A stretch of DNA of 34,484 bases from Lachnospiraceae bacterium (GCA_015056885.1 SVFL01000031.1:1-34484), one strand, 5' to 3'; positions 23,552-31,621 are shown, counted from the first letter of the stretch. The notes: generated by a model not told the origin, from the sequence alone. A program made the numbers and translations.

Positions 23552-25284
23552 AGAACAAGAAGAAAAATCTTTATGTGGATATAGGAACAAAACATGGATT
23601 TCTGCTATTAGTTTATGTGGTGGCGGCGGTGGTTTTAAATGCGGTTGTCATTGCCGGTAATGAATATCTGGCTCGGGCGACGGACTCACTTCTTTTGGGC
23701 GAGACGGTGGAGTTTCAGGAGTTCTTCCTGCCACTGACAGGTATGATTGTGGTGGGAACCATTCTTGCCTATGTGCAGAGCCTTTGCGGTAACAATTACA
23801 GCGCTAAGGTCCAGCGGGATGTGAGAGGCAGATTAGGTAAACATCTTTTAACCCTCCCTTATTCCTATTACGATGAAAAGGGCACCGGCAGCATTATGAC
23901 CAAGCTGGTGTCCGACATCGCAGAGGTGGGACGGTTTTTCTCGGAAATCATGCCGAACCTGATTGTGGATGTGATTGTGGTGCTGACGGTTACGGTGTAT
24001 TTTTTGCAGATGGATATCATGCTGATTGTGGTACTGTTTGTGACTTATCCGGTGCTGTTGGTGGTGGCTGACAAGATTTCCCGCCATCTGACGGCAGTGG
24101 TGAAAAAGCGCCGCGGCAGTTTGGATGCCAGAACTCAGGCGGCTTTCGATGCCATTCAGGGCATCTCTGTGGTACGAAGCTACAATCTGGATAAAGTGAT
24201 GCAGAAGAAAATCAATTATTACATAGATGATGTGGCGGATCAGGGTTGTAAGAGTACCAAGATTACTTCCATGGGATATGTGCTGAGGCATTCCATTAAC
24301 ACCATCCCTGTGGTGCTCTGCTATATGTTTGCGCTGCATGAGGTGCTGACAGGGAAGATTACTACCGGTGACATGTTGGCTTTTAGTGTGCTTTTGAACC
24401 GTATTCTGTATCCTTTGGGTAATATTGTATTCTGTGTAAACGATATTCGTGAGGTAAACGTGGCGTTGCAGCGTGTGCAGGAAATCTACGACCAGGAGCC
24501 TGAGGAGAGCGGCACGGAGAAGTTCTCTATGGAAGTAGCTCAGGGTAACGGCAATGTGGTGGAATGGGATGACATCACCTTCTCCTACGATGGGGAGAGA
24601 CAGGTGTTAAACGGTATGAAATTTGCCATTGGTCAGGGACAGACAGTGGCTTTTGCAGGTGGCTCCGGTGAGGGTAAGAGTACCATCTTCCGCATTCTGT
24701 GTGGATTTTACCGCAAAAAGGGCGGAAACTACAAGCTGTTCGGGCATGATTTCGCAGACTGGGATTTGCAGGCGGCAAGAAACTGCTTTTCCTATGTGTC
24801 CCAGAATGTGTTTCTTTTCCCGGAGACCATCTGGCGGAATGTGGCATACGGCAAGGAAAATGCAACGAAGGAAGAAGTGATTGAGGCTTGTAAAAATGCC
24901 AACATTCATGATTTTATTATGAATCTTCCGGACGGTTACGATACCGTGGTGGGTGAGCGTGGCGTGCGTCTCTCCGGAGGTGAGCGTCAGCGAATCTCCA
25001 TTGCCAGAGCATTCTTGAAGAATGCGCCTATTCTTTTATTAGATGAGCCTACTGCAGCAGTGGATGCGGGAACAGAAGGGCTGTTGCAAGAGGCTATCGG
25101 TCGCATTTCCAAGGGCAAGACAGTGATTATCATTGCCCATCGTCTGTCCACCATTATGGATGCGGACAAAATATATGTGGTGGAGGGCGGACGCATTGCA
25201 GAGTCCGGCACCCATGCAGAACTGATTGCGAGGAACGGTATTTATGCAGGCATGCATGGAAAGGAGGTAGCGGCAAATGAGTAA
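23545..25284 (+). CDS. ABC exporter half-transporter, subunit 1
   Basis: A 579-residue type-IV ABC exporter half: six transmembrane helices (about 15-300) fused to one ATPase domain. Walker A is GGSGEGKST (372-380), the Q-loop is SYVSQNVFLF, the signature is LSGGERQ (476-482), Walker B is ILLLDEPTA with its catalytic Glu, and the H-loop is IIAHRLST. It overlaps the next gene by 8 bases and the preceding HTH-PurM gene by 7 bases, so regulator and exporter are translationally coupled. The pair should form a heterodimer moving an unknown substrate outward. The start is the ATG at 23545, with GGAAGGA upstream. Confidence 0.93.
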   Translation: MVKNKKKNLYVDIGTKHGFLLLVYVVAAVVLNAVVIAGNEYLARATDSLLLGETVEFQEFFLPLTGMIVVGTILAYVQSLCGNNYSAKVQRDVRGRLGKHLLTLPYSYYDEKGTGSIMTKLVSDIAEVGRFFSEIMPNLIVDVIVVLTVTVYFLQMDIMLIVVLFVTYPVLLVVADKISRHLTAVVKKRRGSLDARTQAAFDAIQGISVVRSYNLDKVMQKKINYYIDDVADQGCKSTKITSMGYVLRHSINTIPVVLCYMFALHEVLTGKITTGDMLAFSVLLNRILYPLGNIVFCVNDIREVNVALQRVQEIYDQEPEESGTEKFSMEVAQGNGNVVEWDDITFSYDGERQVLNGMKFAIGQGQTVAFAGGSGEGKSTIFRILCGFYRKKGGNYKLFGHDFADWDLQAARNCFSYVSQNVFLFPETIWRNVAYGKENATKEEVIEACKNANIHDFIMNLPDGYDTVVGERGVRLSGGERQRISIARAFLKNAPILLLDEPTAAVDAGTEGLLQEAIGRISKGKTVIIIAHRLSTIMDADKIYVVEGGRIAESGTHAELIARNGIYAGMHGKEVAANE

Positions 25285-26956
25285 GGATAAACAGAACGGC
25301 AAAAAGCCTAATATTTTCTTCTGGTTCATGGGCCTTATGGGCAAGCGGCTTCCCATCTACCTCACTGCTATTGTGGTGTCCATCGTGGGCTTTGCAGGCA
25401 GTAAAATCGCCAATGCATGGCTAGTAAAAAATATTATGGAGGCAGCCCAGACCAGACAGACGGATGGACTGCTTACTACGGTTATTATCAATTTCTTTAT
25501 CATTGTGGCAGCTATGTTTACCTGGCGTTTCGGAATTGTGCGTTACAACATTGAGGCCAAGCGAGGCATTGCCCGTGTGGAAAAACAGGTCTTTGCCAAG
25601 GTGCTGCGCCTGCCCATGAGCTATTATGAAAACATGCACAGTGGTGACTTCATGTCCAAGCTGGTATTTGATATGGAGAGGGCAGGAGATATCTACGGCT
25701 CCCGACTGCGCCGATTGCTTGACGGATTTTTGACCACAGTTATTTATATGATTCCCATGCTGGTGCTGAATTGGCAGCTGACCCTGTGTCTGTTGTCTGT
25801 AAGCGGATTGTCTTTGTTGGTAAACAGTATTTTCTTAAAGCCTATGAAAAAGATGGGTAGCAAGCTCTCCGGCAAAAATGCAGTGATGACGGAGAAGATT
25901 ACGAATATTCTGGCAGGTATGGAGACCACCAAAATATTCCCCACCGGCAGACAGCTTCTGGAGGACTATGATGTAGCTAATTCAGACTGTTACAAGATTC
26001 AGAAGAAGACTAATACCATGAGTGCGGCATTAGAGGGACTGAATAACCTTTTTGACCTTCTCAGCAGTCTGGCTTTTTTGGGCGTGGGTGTGTGGTTTGT
26101 GTCCAAAAACCTGACCACGCTGGGTGAATTGTCCGCTATATACTCTATCTATGGCAACTTCCGTTTTGTGGTGATGGAGATCGGCAAATACATTCCTCAG
26201 ATGATGAACTGCGTGGCAAATGCAGAGCGTATCTATGATTTCTTAAGTCTGGAGGAGGAGCCCGAGACCTATGAACTTAGCGGTGGGGCGGATAAGACTG
26301 CCGGAATCGTCACCGCCAAAGACATTACCTTTGCATATAAGGAAGACAGACAGATTTTGGAAAACCTTTCCCTGGATATCAAAAAGGGCGAGTTCGTGGC
26401 TCTCACCGGTCAGTCCGGATGTGGTAAGAGTACTTTTGCAAAACTTCTCTTGGGCTTCTATAAGCCGGAGCAGGGGGATTTGACTATAGAAGGAAAATCC
26501 TACAGCGAAATGAGTCTCAGAGAAGTTCGTGACCTGATTGGTTACGTGCCTCAGGAGCCCTATCTCTTCGAGGCAACCATCGCCGAGAATATTGCCTACG
26601 GCAGAAGTGATGTGGCTCCCGAGGATGTGCCTATGGAGGACATCATCGAAGCGGCCAAGGCAGCCAATGCTCATGATTTTATTATGAAGCTTCCTGAAGG
26701 GTATAACACTATTCCCGGCGAGCGTGGCAATACGCTTTCCGGCGGTGAAAAACAGCGAATCGCTATTGCCAGAGCGGTGCTCAAAAACGCCCCCGTTCTT
26801 CTATTGGATGAGGCGACCTCTGCTCTGGATAACGAATCGGAGCGTCTGGTGAACGAAGCAATCGAGCGACTTTGTAAGGAGCGCACTACTATTATGATTG
26901 CTCACAGAGCATCTACCATCGCAAGAGCAGACAGAGTAATTGCTATGGGCGAATAG
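25277..26956 (+). CDS. ABC exporter half-transporter, subunit 2
   Basis: A 559-residue partner half-transporter. Six membrane helices (about 25-310) precede an ATPase domain with Walker A GQSGCGKST (378-386), Q-loop GYVPQEPYLF, signature LSGGEKQ (487-493), Walker B VLLLDEATSALD and H-loop IAHRAST. Both nucleotide-binding sites of the predicted heterodimer keep the catalytic Glu, so neither is visibly degenerate. It ends soon after the H-loop region (RVIAMGE), about 20-30 residues shorter than many homologues, lacking the usual tail after the D-loop. The gene closes the operon; a 17-base hairpin begins at its stop codon. Confidence 0.93.
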   Translation: MSKDKQNGKKPNIFFWFMGLMGKRLPIYLTAIVVSIVGFAGSKIANAWLVKNIMEAAQTRQTDGLLTTVIINFFIIVAAMFTWRFGIVRYNIEAKRGIARVEKQVFAKVLRLPMSYYENMHSGDFMSKLVFDMERAGDIYGSRLRRLLDGFLTTVIYMIPMLVLNWQLTLCLLSVSGLSLLVNSIFLKPMKKMGSKLSGKNAVMTEKITNILAGMETTKIFPTGRQLLEDYDVANSDCYKIQKKTNTMSAALEGLNNLFDLLSSLAFLGVGVWFVSKNLTTLGELSAIYSIYGNFRFVVMEIGKYIPQMMNCVANAERIYDFLSLEEEPETYELSGGADKTAGIVTAKDITFAYKEDRQILENLSLDIKKGEFVALTGQSGCGKSTFAKLLLGFYKPEQGDLTIEGKSYSEMSLREVRDLIGYVPQEPYLFEATIAENIAYGRSDVAPEDVPMEDIIEAAKAANAHDFIMKLPEGYNTIPGERGNTLSGGEKQRIAIARAVLKNAPVLLLDEATSALDNESERLVNEAIERLCKERTTIMIAHRASTIARADRVIAMGE

Positions 26957-26992
26957 TAGGAATCAGCATCTTGGGAAGATGCTGATTCCTAC
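26956..26992 (+). terminator. Long perfect hairpin ending the ABC operon
   Basis: A 17-base perfect stem (26956-26972 with 26976-26992) closes a GGG loop, and the left arm begins within the stop codon. It is followed by AGAAAAAA rather than T. A second hairpin directly after supplies the T tract. Confidence 0.75.
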
Positions 26993-26994
26993 AG

Positions 26995-27030
26995 AAAAAA
27001 GGGTGTTTCTAGCAAGAATCGCCCTTTTTT
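26995..27030 (+). terminator. Second, T-tailed terminator of the ABC operon
   Basis: AAAAAAGGGTG (26995-27005) pairs with CGCCCTTTTTT (27020-27030), with one G-T pair and a 14-base loop. The A and T arms make it potentially bidirectional. Confidence 0.8.
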
Positions 27031-27085
27031 CCACCCTAAAAGATAACTTGGCTGTAAAAAAATACAAAAAAATTAAAAAAACCTC

Positions 27086-27114
27086 TTTTCTATGGAAAAA
27101 TTTTGTACTATAAT
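27086..27114 (+). promoter_or_regulatory. Probable guaA promoter
   Basis: A perfect TATAAT at 27109-27114. The -35 position at 17 bases reads TTTTCT, which is weak. The leader of about 85 bases before the ATG shows no recognised riboswitch. Confidence 0.45.
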
Positions 27115-27204
27115 AACTCCATGTTTCTAAAAATGAGTTATCCGGCTCATATAGTTCAAAGATGAATCGGAGCTCTGATTTTGCTTAATTTAAGGAGATA
27201 AACG

Positions 27205-28497
27205 ATGAAACAGGACATGATTGTAATTCTGGACTTAGGTAGCACAGAGAACACAGTAATTGCCAGACAGATTCGTGACATGGGCGTTTACAGCGAGATT
27301 CATCCCCATGACATCACTGTGGACGAGCTTAAGGCACTGCCCAATGTAAAGGGTATCATTTTAAACGGCGGTGAGAACCGTGTGGTTGACGGCGTAGAGA
27401 TTGATGTAAATGCAGATATCTACGAGTGCGGCATTCCCGTAATCGCTATCGACCATCCTACAGCAAAGTGCGCACAGCAGTATGCAGAGCTTCCCGATGA
27501 TGCAACTGTAAAGGCATTTCTCTTCGACACCTGCAAGTGCGAGGCGAACTGGAACATGAAGAACTTCATCGAGGACCAGGTAGAGCTTGTTCGCAAACAG
27601 GTTGGCGACAAGAAGGTTCTGCTGGCACTGTCCGGCGGCGTTGATTCCTCTGTAGTGGCAGCATTGCTCATCAAGGCAATTGGCGACCAGCTCACATGTG
27701 TTCACGTAAATCATGGCCTGATGCGTAAGAACGAGTCCGAGAGCGTTGTAGAAGTATTCCGCAACCAGCTCAAGGCAAACCTCGTATATGTAGACGCAAC
27801 AGATAGATTCCTCGATAAACTGGCAGGCGTTGCAGACCCTGAGCAGAAGAGAAAAATTATCGGCGGCGAGTTCATCCGCGTATTCGAAGAAGAGGCAAGA
27901 AAACTGGAAGGCATTGACTTCCTGGGACAGGGTACTATCTACCCTGACATCATCGAGAGCGGTACTAAGACTGCTAAATGCGTGAAGTCCCACCACAACG
28001 TAGGTGGTCTCCCTGAGGACCTCCAGTTCGAACTTGTTGAGCCTCTTGCACAGCTCTTCAAAGACGAAGTACGTGCTTGTGGTGTAGAGCTTGGTCTCCC
28101 TGCAGAAATGGTATATCGTCAGCCCTTCCCCGGCCCCGGCCTCGGCGTTCGTTGCCTCGGCGCAATCACCCGTGACCGTCTTGAAGCACTCCGCGAAGCC
28201 GATGCAATCCTCCGCGAAGAGTTTGCAAAGGCAGGCCTGGACAAGAAAGTATGGCAGTACTTCACCGTAGTGCCTGATTTCAAGGCTGTAGGTGTAAGAG
28301 ACAATGCAAGAAGCATGGGCTACATGGTAGTTATCCGTGCCGTAAATACCATCGATGCAATGACAGCAACTATCGAGAGACTTGATTATGACATTCTTGA
28401 GAAGATTGTAGACAGAATTACTACTGAAGTTCCCAGTGTGAATAGAGTGTGCTATGAGCTTACCAAGAAACCCGTTGCGACGATAGAGTTCGAATAA
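27205..28497 (+). CDS. guaA: GMP synthase with shortened, cysteine-less amidotransferase domain
   Basis: A 430-residue GuaA; typical fused enzymes are about 510-525. The ATP-pyrophosphatase and dimerisation parts look complete: LSGGVDSSVVA (142-152), HVNHGLMRKNE, GTIYPDIIESG, HHNVGGLPE, RQPFPGPGLGVR and the C-terminal KKPVATIEFE. The N-terminal amidotransferase begins normally (IVILDLGSTENTVIARQIRD, GIILNGGENRV, GIPVIAI). But where the nucleophile loop GICYGMQ should be, it reads AIDHPTAK, and the following 70-80 residues with the His-Glu pair are missing. It should therefore not hydrolyse glutamine itself; it may use free ammonia or a separate amidotransferase. Codon use is biased as in highly expressed genes, so it looks functional. 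AAGGAG precedes the ATG. Confidence 0.93.
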   Translation: MKQDMIVILDLGSTENTVIARQIRDMGVYSEIHPHDITVDELKALPNVKGIILNGGENRVVDGVEIDVNADIYECGIPVIAIDHPTAKCAQQYAELPDDATVKAFLFDTCKCEANWNMKNFIEDQVELVRKQVGDKKVLLALSGGVDSSVVAALLIKAIGDQLTCVHVNHGLMRKNESESVVEVFRNQLKANLVYVDATDRFLDKLAGVADPEQKRKIIGGEFIRVFEEEARKLEGIDFLGQGTIYPDIIESGTKTAKCVKSHHNVGGLPEDLQFELVEPLAQLFKDEVRACGVELGLPAEMVYRQPFPGPGLGVRCLGAITRDRLEALREADAILREEFAKAGLDKKVWQYFTVVPDFKAVGVRDNARSMGYMVVIRAVNTIDAMTATIERLDYDILEKIVDRITTEVPSVNRVCYELTKKPVATIEFE

Positions 28498-28632
28498 AAG
28501 CCGCTGGCAGTGTAAATCATTCAAAAGCGAGTTTGAGACATCTTGTAAAATGGTTTGATAACAATTTGATAACACTTTGCTAAACGCATTTGTTTAAGAT
28601 TAGTGAGTGGTTTTGAAGTTAAGTCAGGTAGA

Positions 28633-28672
28633 AAAGGTCTTACTGAACGAAGTTTTCAGTAGGACCTTTTTT
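28633..28672 (+). terminator. Rho-independent terminator downstream of guaA
   Basis: AAAGGTCTTACTGA (28633-28646) pairs with 28656-28669 through one G-T pair and a 9-base loop, followed by a T run. It lies about 135 bases after the guaA stop. Confidence 0.85.
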
Positions 28673-28720
28673 GTGTGTTTTATGGCGCATATACTTATAT
28701 GTAGGAGAAAGTAAATCTAC

Positions 28721-28749
28721 TTGACGAAACTAATGACATTAGTTAAAAT
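28721..28749 (+). promoter_or_regulatory. TetR promoter with operator inside the spacer
   Basis: TTGACG (28721-28726), a 17-base spacer and TAAAAT (28744-28749). The spacer contains the perfect palindrome ACTAATGACATTAGT (28729-28743, seven bases each side of a central A). A repressor bound here would block RNA polymerase, as expected for autoregulation by the TetR protein. Confidence 0.8.
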
Positions 28750-28795
28750 GATAATTAATTTAGCAAATTGTTATCAAATGGATAGGTGATTATAG

Positions 28796-29377
28796 ATGGC
28801 AAGAGTAGGACTTGATAAGAATCTTATTGTTGAGAGAGCAGCCAGGTTAGCAAATGAAAGAGGACTAGACAATATTACCCTAAAGGTAATAGCGGTTGAA
28901 TTTGGTGTACAGACTCCTTCATTGTACAATCACATTAATAGCTTGGATGATTTAAAGAAAAGTTTAATGTTGTATGGATGGAAACAGTTAGAGACAAAAC
29001 TTCTTCTAGCAGTAGTAGGAGTAAGCGGTTATGAGGCACTAAGAGCTATGTGTTATGCGTTTTATGAGTATGCAACAGGTAATCCGGGAGTATTCAATGC
29101 TATGCTTTGGTACAATAAATTTCATGATGAGGAAACACAAAATGCTACAAAGCAATTATTTGGTGTTTTGTTTAAGATTATGGGAACATTGAATATTTCA
29201 GATGAAACCATAAATCATTTAATACGTACATTTCGAAGTTTCTTAGAGGGTTATGCATTACTTGTGAATAATGGAGCATTTGGTAATCCGATATCTGTTA
29301 AGGAGAGCTTTGATTTGTCAGTAGAGGTATTGTTGACTGGTATAAAAAACTTGGAGGGAGGAACAAGATGTGAGTAG
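28796..29377 (+). CDS. TetR/AcrR-family transcriptional regulator
   Basis: A 193-residue regulator. The N-terminal helix-turn-helix spans about residues 8-50, with DNITLKVIAVEFGVQTPSLY and the closing YNHINSLDDLKK typical of TetR recognition helices. The C-terminal domain resembles the WHG-type ligand-binding domain of TetR_C_33-like proteins (FYEYATGNPGVFNAMLW). A perfect 15-base palindrome in its own promoter indicates autoregulation. Its stop codon overlaps a GTG-started 15-codon frame (29370-29417, beginning VSSDDIIKFWLPITK) with a good GGAGGGAGG site, perhaps a remnant of a lost partner gene. The phosphotransferase downstream may be its target. Confidence 0.92.
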   Translation: MARVGLDKNLIVERAARLANERGLDNITLKVIAVEFGVQTPSLYNHINSLDDLKKSLMLYGWKQLETKLLLAVVGVSGYEALRAMCYAFYEYATGNPGVFNAMLWYNKFHDEETQNATKQLFGVLFKIMGTLNISDETINHLIRTFRSFLEGYALLVNNGAFGNPISVKESFDLSVEVLLTGIKNLEGGTRCE

Positions 29378-29448
29378 TGATGATATCATAAAGTTCTGGC
29401 TACCGATTACAAAATAGATTTTTGAAATATGGAAAGGAGGTGTTCGGC

Positions 29449-29508
29449 ATGAGAACTACACGCCGAGATAAAAGAAAAATGATGACAAGGGTGAATATCG
29501 AATATTAA
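29449..29508 (+). CDS. Possible 19-residue leader peptide
   Basis: A 19-codon open frame encoding a very basic peptide (MRTTRRDKRKMMTRVNIEY). Its ribosome binding site AAAGGAGG is 8-9 bases upstream of the ATG and is the best Shine-Dalgarno match in this part of the window. The stop codon abuts a 7-base hairpin that lies just before the phosphotransferase start. This arrangement resembles translation-attenuation leaders of resistance genes, but no homologue is recognised and it could equally be a fragment. Confidence 0.4.
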   Translation: MRTTRRDKRKMMTRVNIEY

Positions 29509-29511
29509 CAG

Positions 29512-29530
29512 GCAGGCATGAGGTGCCTGC
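29512..29530 (+). promoter_or_regulatory. Hairpin between the leader frame and phosphotransferase gene
   Basis: GCAGGCA (29512-29518) and TGCCTGC (29524-29530) form a perfect 7-base stem with a 5-base loop. It ends only a base or two before the AGAAAGGG ribosome binding site, and there is no T tract, so it is more likely regulatory than a terminator. Confidence 0.45.
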
Positions 29531-29542
29531 AGAAAGGGTACT

Positions 29543-30526
29543 ATGCTAAAATTAAAATATTTATTTGAGAATTTTGACCTGGCAAAGAAATGTATGGAGT
29601 TTTATGAGTGTGACATGGATTCGGTGGATGAAATGTTACAGTATTTTAGGATTTCATCAAATGCCATTTATCCATTTCGGTTGAAAACGGACGGAAGAAT
29701 CTGTTTTTTAAGATTGTCTCCAGCAGAGGAAAAAAAGCTTGATGATGTAAAGTCTGAAATATGTTTGATAGAATGGCTGATTGATAAGGGATTTCCTGCT
29801 ATGCGTCCGGTACCGATGAAAGACGGAAAACTTTTTGGACAAATCAATACGGAGTGGGGAACTTACAATGTTTCCTGCTTTGAAAAGGTCTCCGGAAATA
29901 GTTTGGAAGATACCAAAGGAACATTTCAAATTGTCAAGGGATACGGAAAGACGTTGGGAGAATTACATGCACTGATGAAGGAATATCCATATTCCGAAGA
30001 AAGGCGTAACCACAAAATGCTTCTAGGCGAAATAGAAGAGAGAATGCAGAAATATGGTGCTTCGGAAATTGTAAGAAAAGAGTTTGAGGATGTGTGTAAG
30101 GAATTAGAGAGTCTTCCATTATCGACATCTGATTATGGTGTTATTCATTATGATTTCGAGCCGGATAATGTATTCTATGATGACAAGGAAGAGTCTTTCA
30201 GTGTGATTAACTTTGACGATGCAATATGTTGTTGGTATGCATTGGATGTTGTTAGAGCATTAGATGCACTTGATGAGGTTATAGAAGATATCGCTATGGA
30301 AGAAGCAATCGCCAGTTTCCTTGAGGGATATCGCAGTGCCACGTCTTTCACAGAGGAGCAACAACAGTCAATGATGCTAATGAGAAGATTTGTACATTTA
30401 CAGGAATACACAACTCTTTTACATGTAATGAGTGAAGATGTGGAAAATATGCCGAATTGGATGACCAACCTAAGCCAAAAATTGAAGTGTAAGCTTAGAC
30501 GACTGGAAGAATCTATGAATGCATGA
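29543..30526 (+). CDS. APH-like phosphotransferase family protein
   Basis: A 327-residue protein of the aminoglycoside phosphotransferase / choline kinase-like fold (APH family). The catalytic loop is GVIHYDFEPDNVF (H202, D204, N209), with the metal-binding INFDDA (D225-D226), equivalents of Brenner's HxDxxxxN and DFD motifs. Upstream, the kinase N-lobe includes FLRLSPAEEKK and CFEKVSGNSL. APH-fold enzymes phosphorylate aminoglycosides, macrolides, homoserine, choline or sugars; none can be chosen here. It follows a TetR gene and a possible leader peptide, a context seen for resistance or stress genes. The ATG at 29543 has AGAAAGGG about 6 bases upstream. Confidence 0.85.
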   Translation: MLKLKYLFENFDLAKKCMEFYECDMDSVDEMLQYFRISSNAIYPFRLKTDGRICFLRLSPAEEKKLDDVKSEICLIEWLIDKGFPAMRPVPMKDGKLFGQINTEWGTYNVSCFEKVSGNSLEDTKGTFQIVKGYGKTLGELHALMKEYPYSEERRNHKMLLGEIEERMQKYGASEIVRKEFEDVCKELESLPLSTSDYGVIHYDFEPDNVFYDDKEESFSVINFDDAICCWYALDVVRALDALDEVIEDIAMEEAIASFLEGYRSATSFTEEQQQSMMLMRRFVHLQEYTTLLHVMSEDVENMPNWMTNLSQKLKCKLRRLEESMNA

Positions 30527-30548
30527 GTGACAGACTAGGTGCTTTTAT

Positions 30549-30591
30549 GTGGGAATACATTGTGGCAGATTGTGCCACAGTGTATTCTCAC
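30549..30591 (+). terminator. Long hairpin after the phosphotransferase gene
   Basis: Two 19-base arms (30549-30567 and 30573-30591) pair with two G-T wobbles around a GATTG loop. No T tract follows, so it may be a terminator of unusual form or a structured 3' end or repeat. Confidence 0.5.
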
Positions 30592-30670
30592 GGATGTTGA
30601 GAAGCAAAGGAAGAATACCGAATGAGTTTGCAGAGGATAGTCTCGAAGTTTGGTAAATATTAAAATTTGT

Positions 30671-30717
30671 ACAAATCGAACGATTTTGTTGATGAAATCG
30701 TTCGATTTGTGTATAAT
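30671..30717 (+). promoter_or_regulatory. Toxin-antitoxin promoter with two operator copies
   Basis: TTGATG (30689-30694), a 17-base spacer and TATAAT (30712-30717). Two 14-base palindromic boxes, AAATCGAACGATTT (30673-30686) and AAATCGTTCGATTT (30695-30708), flank the -35 box. They are mirror images of each other within a 16-base inverted repeat and are spaced 22 bases centre to centre, about two helical turns. One covers the spacer. This is a typical setup for cooperative binding by an antitoxin-toxin complex. Confidence 0.85.
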
Positions 30718-30784
30718 ATAATTGAAAAGAAAGATTATCTTTTAAGACGATAAATAGTTGTTCTTTAAGAAAGGGGATGATGAT

Positions 30785-31000
30785 ATGTCTATTACCGCAA
30801 CTGAATTGAAAATGAATCTTGGCAAATATCTTATGCTTGCAGAAACAGAGGATATTTATATTACTCGTAACGGAAAAGTTGTTGCAAAATTGTCTAACCC
30901 ATATCAGGATAGAGTAGATGTTGCTAAGTCATTGTTTGGCGTTCTTTCAAATGATATGACGCTGGAAGAAGCACGGGAAGAAAGGTTGAATACAATATGA
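30785..31000 (+). CDS. Type II antitoxin, Phd/YefM-like
   Basis: A 71-residue antitoxin. The N-terminal MSITATELKMNLGKYL and the following IYITRNGKVVAKLSN match the Phd/YefM DNA-binding fold, with the usual acidic tail (TLEEAREERL) that wraps the toxin. The start at 30785 follows AAGGGGATG. It overlaps the toxin gene by four bases (ATGA), so both are translated together. Its own promoter carries two palindromic boxes that fit autoregulation. Confidence 0.9.
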   Translation: MSITATELKMNLGKYLMLAETEDIYITRNGKVVAKLSNPYQDRVDVAKSLFGVLSNDMTLEEAREERLNTI

Positions 31001-31428
31001 GAGTTTTAGTTGATACTTGTGTTATCATCGATGCATTACAGTCTCGTGTTCCGTTTGCAGAAGCAGCACAAAAGCTCTTTATATATTCTGCAAATAAGCA
31101 ATTTGAGGGATATATTACTGCAAAGTCAGTTACAGATATCTATTATCTGACACATCGTTTAACACATAGCGACGCAGAAACACGAAAGATTTTGAGCAAA
31201 CTTTTTACTTTATTTCATTTGTTGGATACTACTTCTTTAGATTGCCGGAAAGCAATATCTTCTGAAATTGGTGATTATGAAGATGCTATTATGGTAGAAA
31301 CAGCAATTCGTTCAGAAATGGATTGTATAGTAACCAGAAATGTAAAAGACTATACGAAATCTTCTGTTAAGGTGTGTGAACCTTCTGCGTTAATAAAGCT
31401 ATTAGAGGAAGAAAACGAAACTGAATAA
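30997..31428 (+). CDS. PIN-domain toxin (VapC-like ribonuclease)
   Basis: A 143-residue PIN nuclease. VLVDTCVIIDAL supplies the first catalytic Asp (D6), YEDAIMVETA carries the central acidic residues (E95, D96), and TRNVKDYTKS holds the last Asp (D118); these are the metal ligands of VapC-type ribonucleases. VapC toxins usually cut tRNA or rRNA, but this one's target is unknown. It overlaps the Phd-type antitoxin gene. A Phd antitoxin with a PIN toxin is a common hybrid pairing. Catalytic residues are intact, so the system appears active. Confidence 0.92.
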   Translation: MRVLVDTCVIIDALQSRVPFAEAAQKLFIYSANKQFEGYITAKSVTDIYYLTHRLTHSDAETRKILSKLFTLFHLLDTTSLDCRKAISSEIGDYEDAIMVETAIRSEMDCIVTRNVKDYTKSSVKVCEPSALIKLLEEENETE

Positions 31429-31595
31429 AAACAAGAAGAGAATAATTTGGTAGACTTGACCAATAACAAACGAATATGTATAATGAAGAAAAAAATTTAG
31501 GAGATTTTTGTTTGCTGAGTGTAATTGTAATCGAAAAAAATGCAAATTAAATATTACAGGGAGATTTTTAGTTTGCGCTAGAGGTCTGCCCATTT

Positions 31596-31621
31596 GTTGA
31601 CACATAGATGTCAGCGTTTTT
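31596..31621 (+). terminator. Probable terminator of the toxin-antitoxin operon
   Basis: GTTGACA (31596-31602) pairs with TGTCAGC (31609-31615), with one G-T pair and a 6-base loop, followed by GTTTTT. It lies about 170 bases after the toxin stop. Confidence 0.65.

Noticed and set aside
27115..27204. Purine or other riboswitch in the guaA leader
   Set aside because: No conserved purine-riboswitch core or convincing three-way junction could be found.
30621..30665. 13-codon frame MSLQRIVSKFGKY between the phosphotransferase and antitoxin genes
   Set aside because: It has a weak ribosome site and no recognised family. Too short to support as a gene.
31512..31550. TTG-started leader peptide with an SVIVI motif resembling Erm leader stalling motifs
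   Set aside because: Similarity is only a few hydrophobic residues and the start is TTG. Kept only as part of the structured-region finding.
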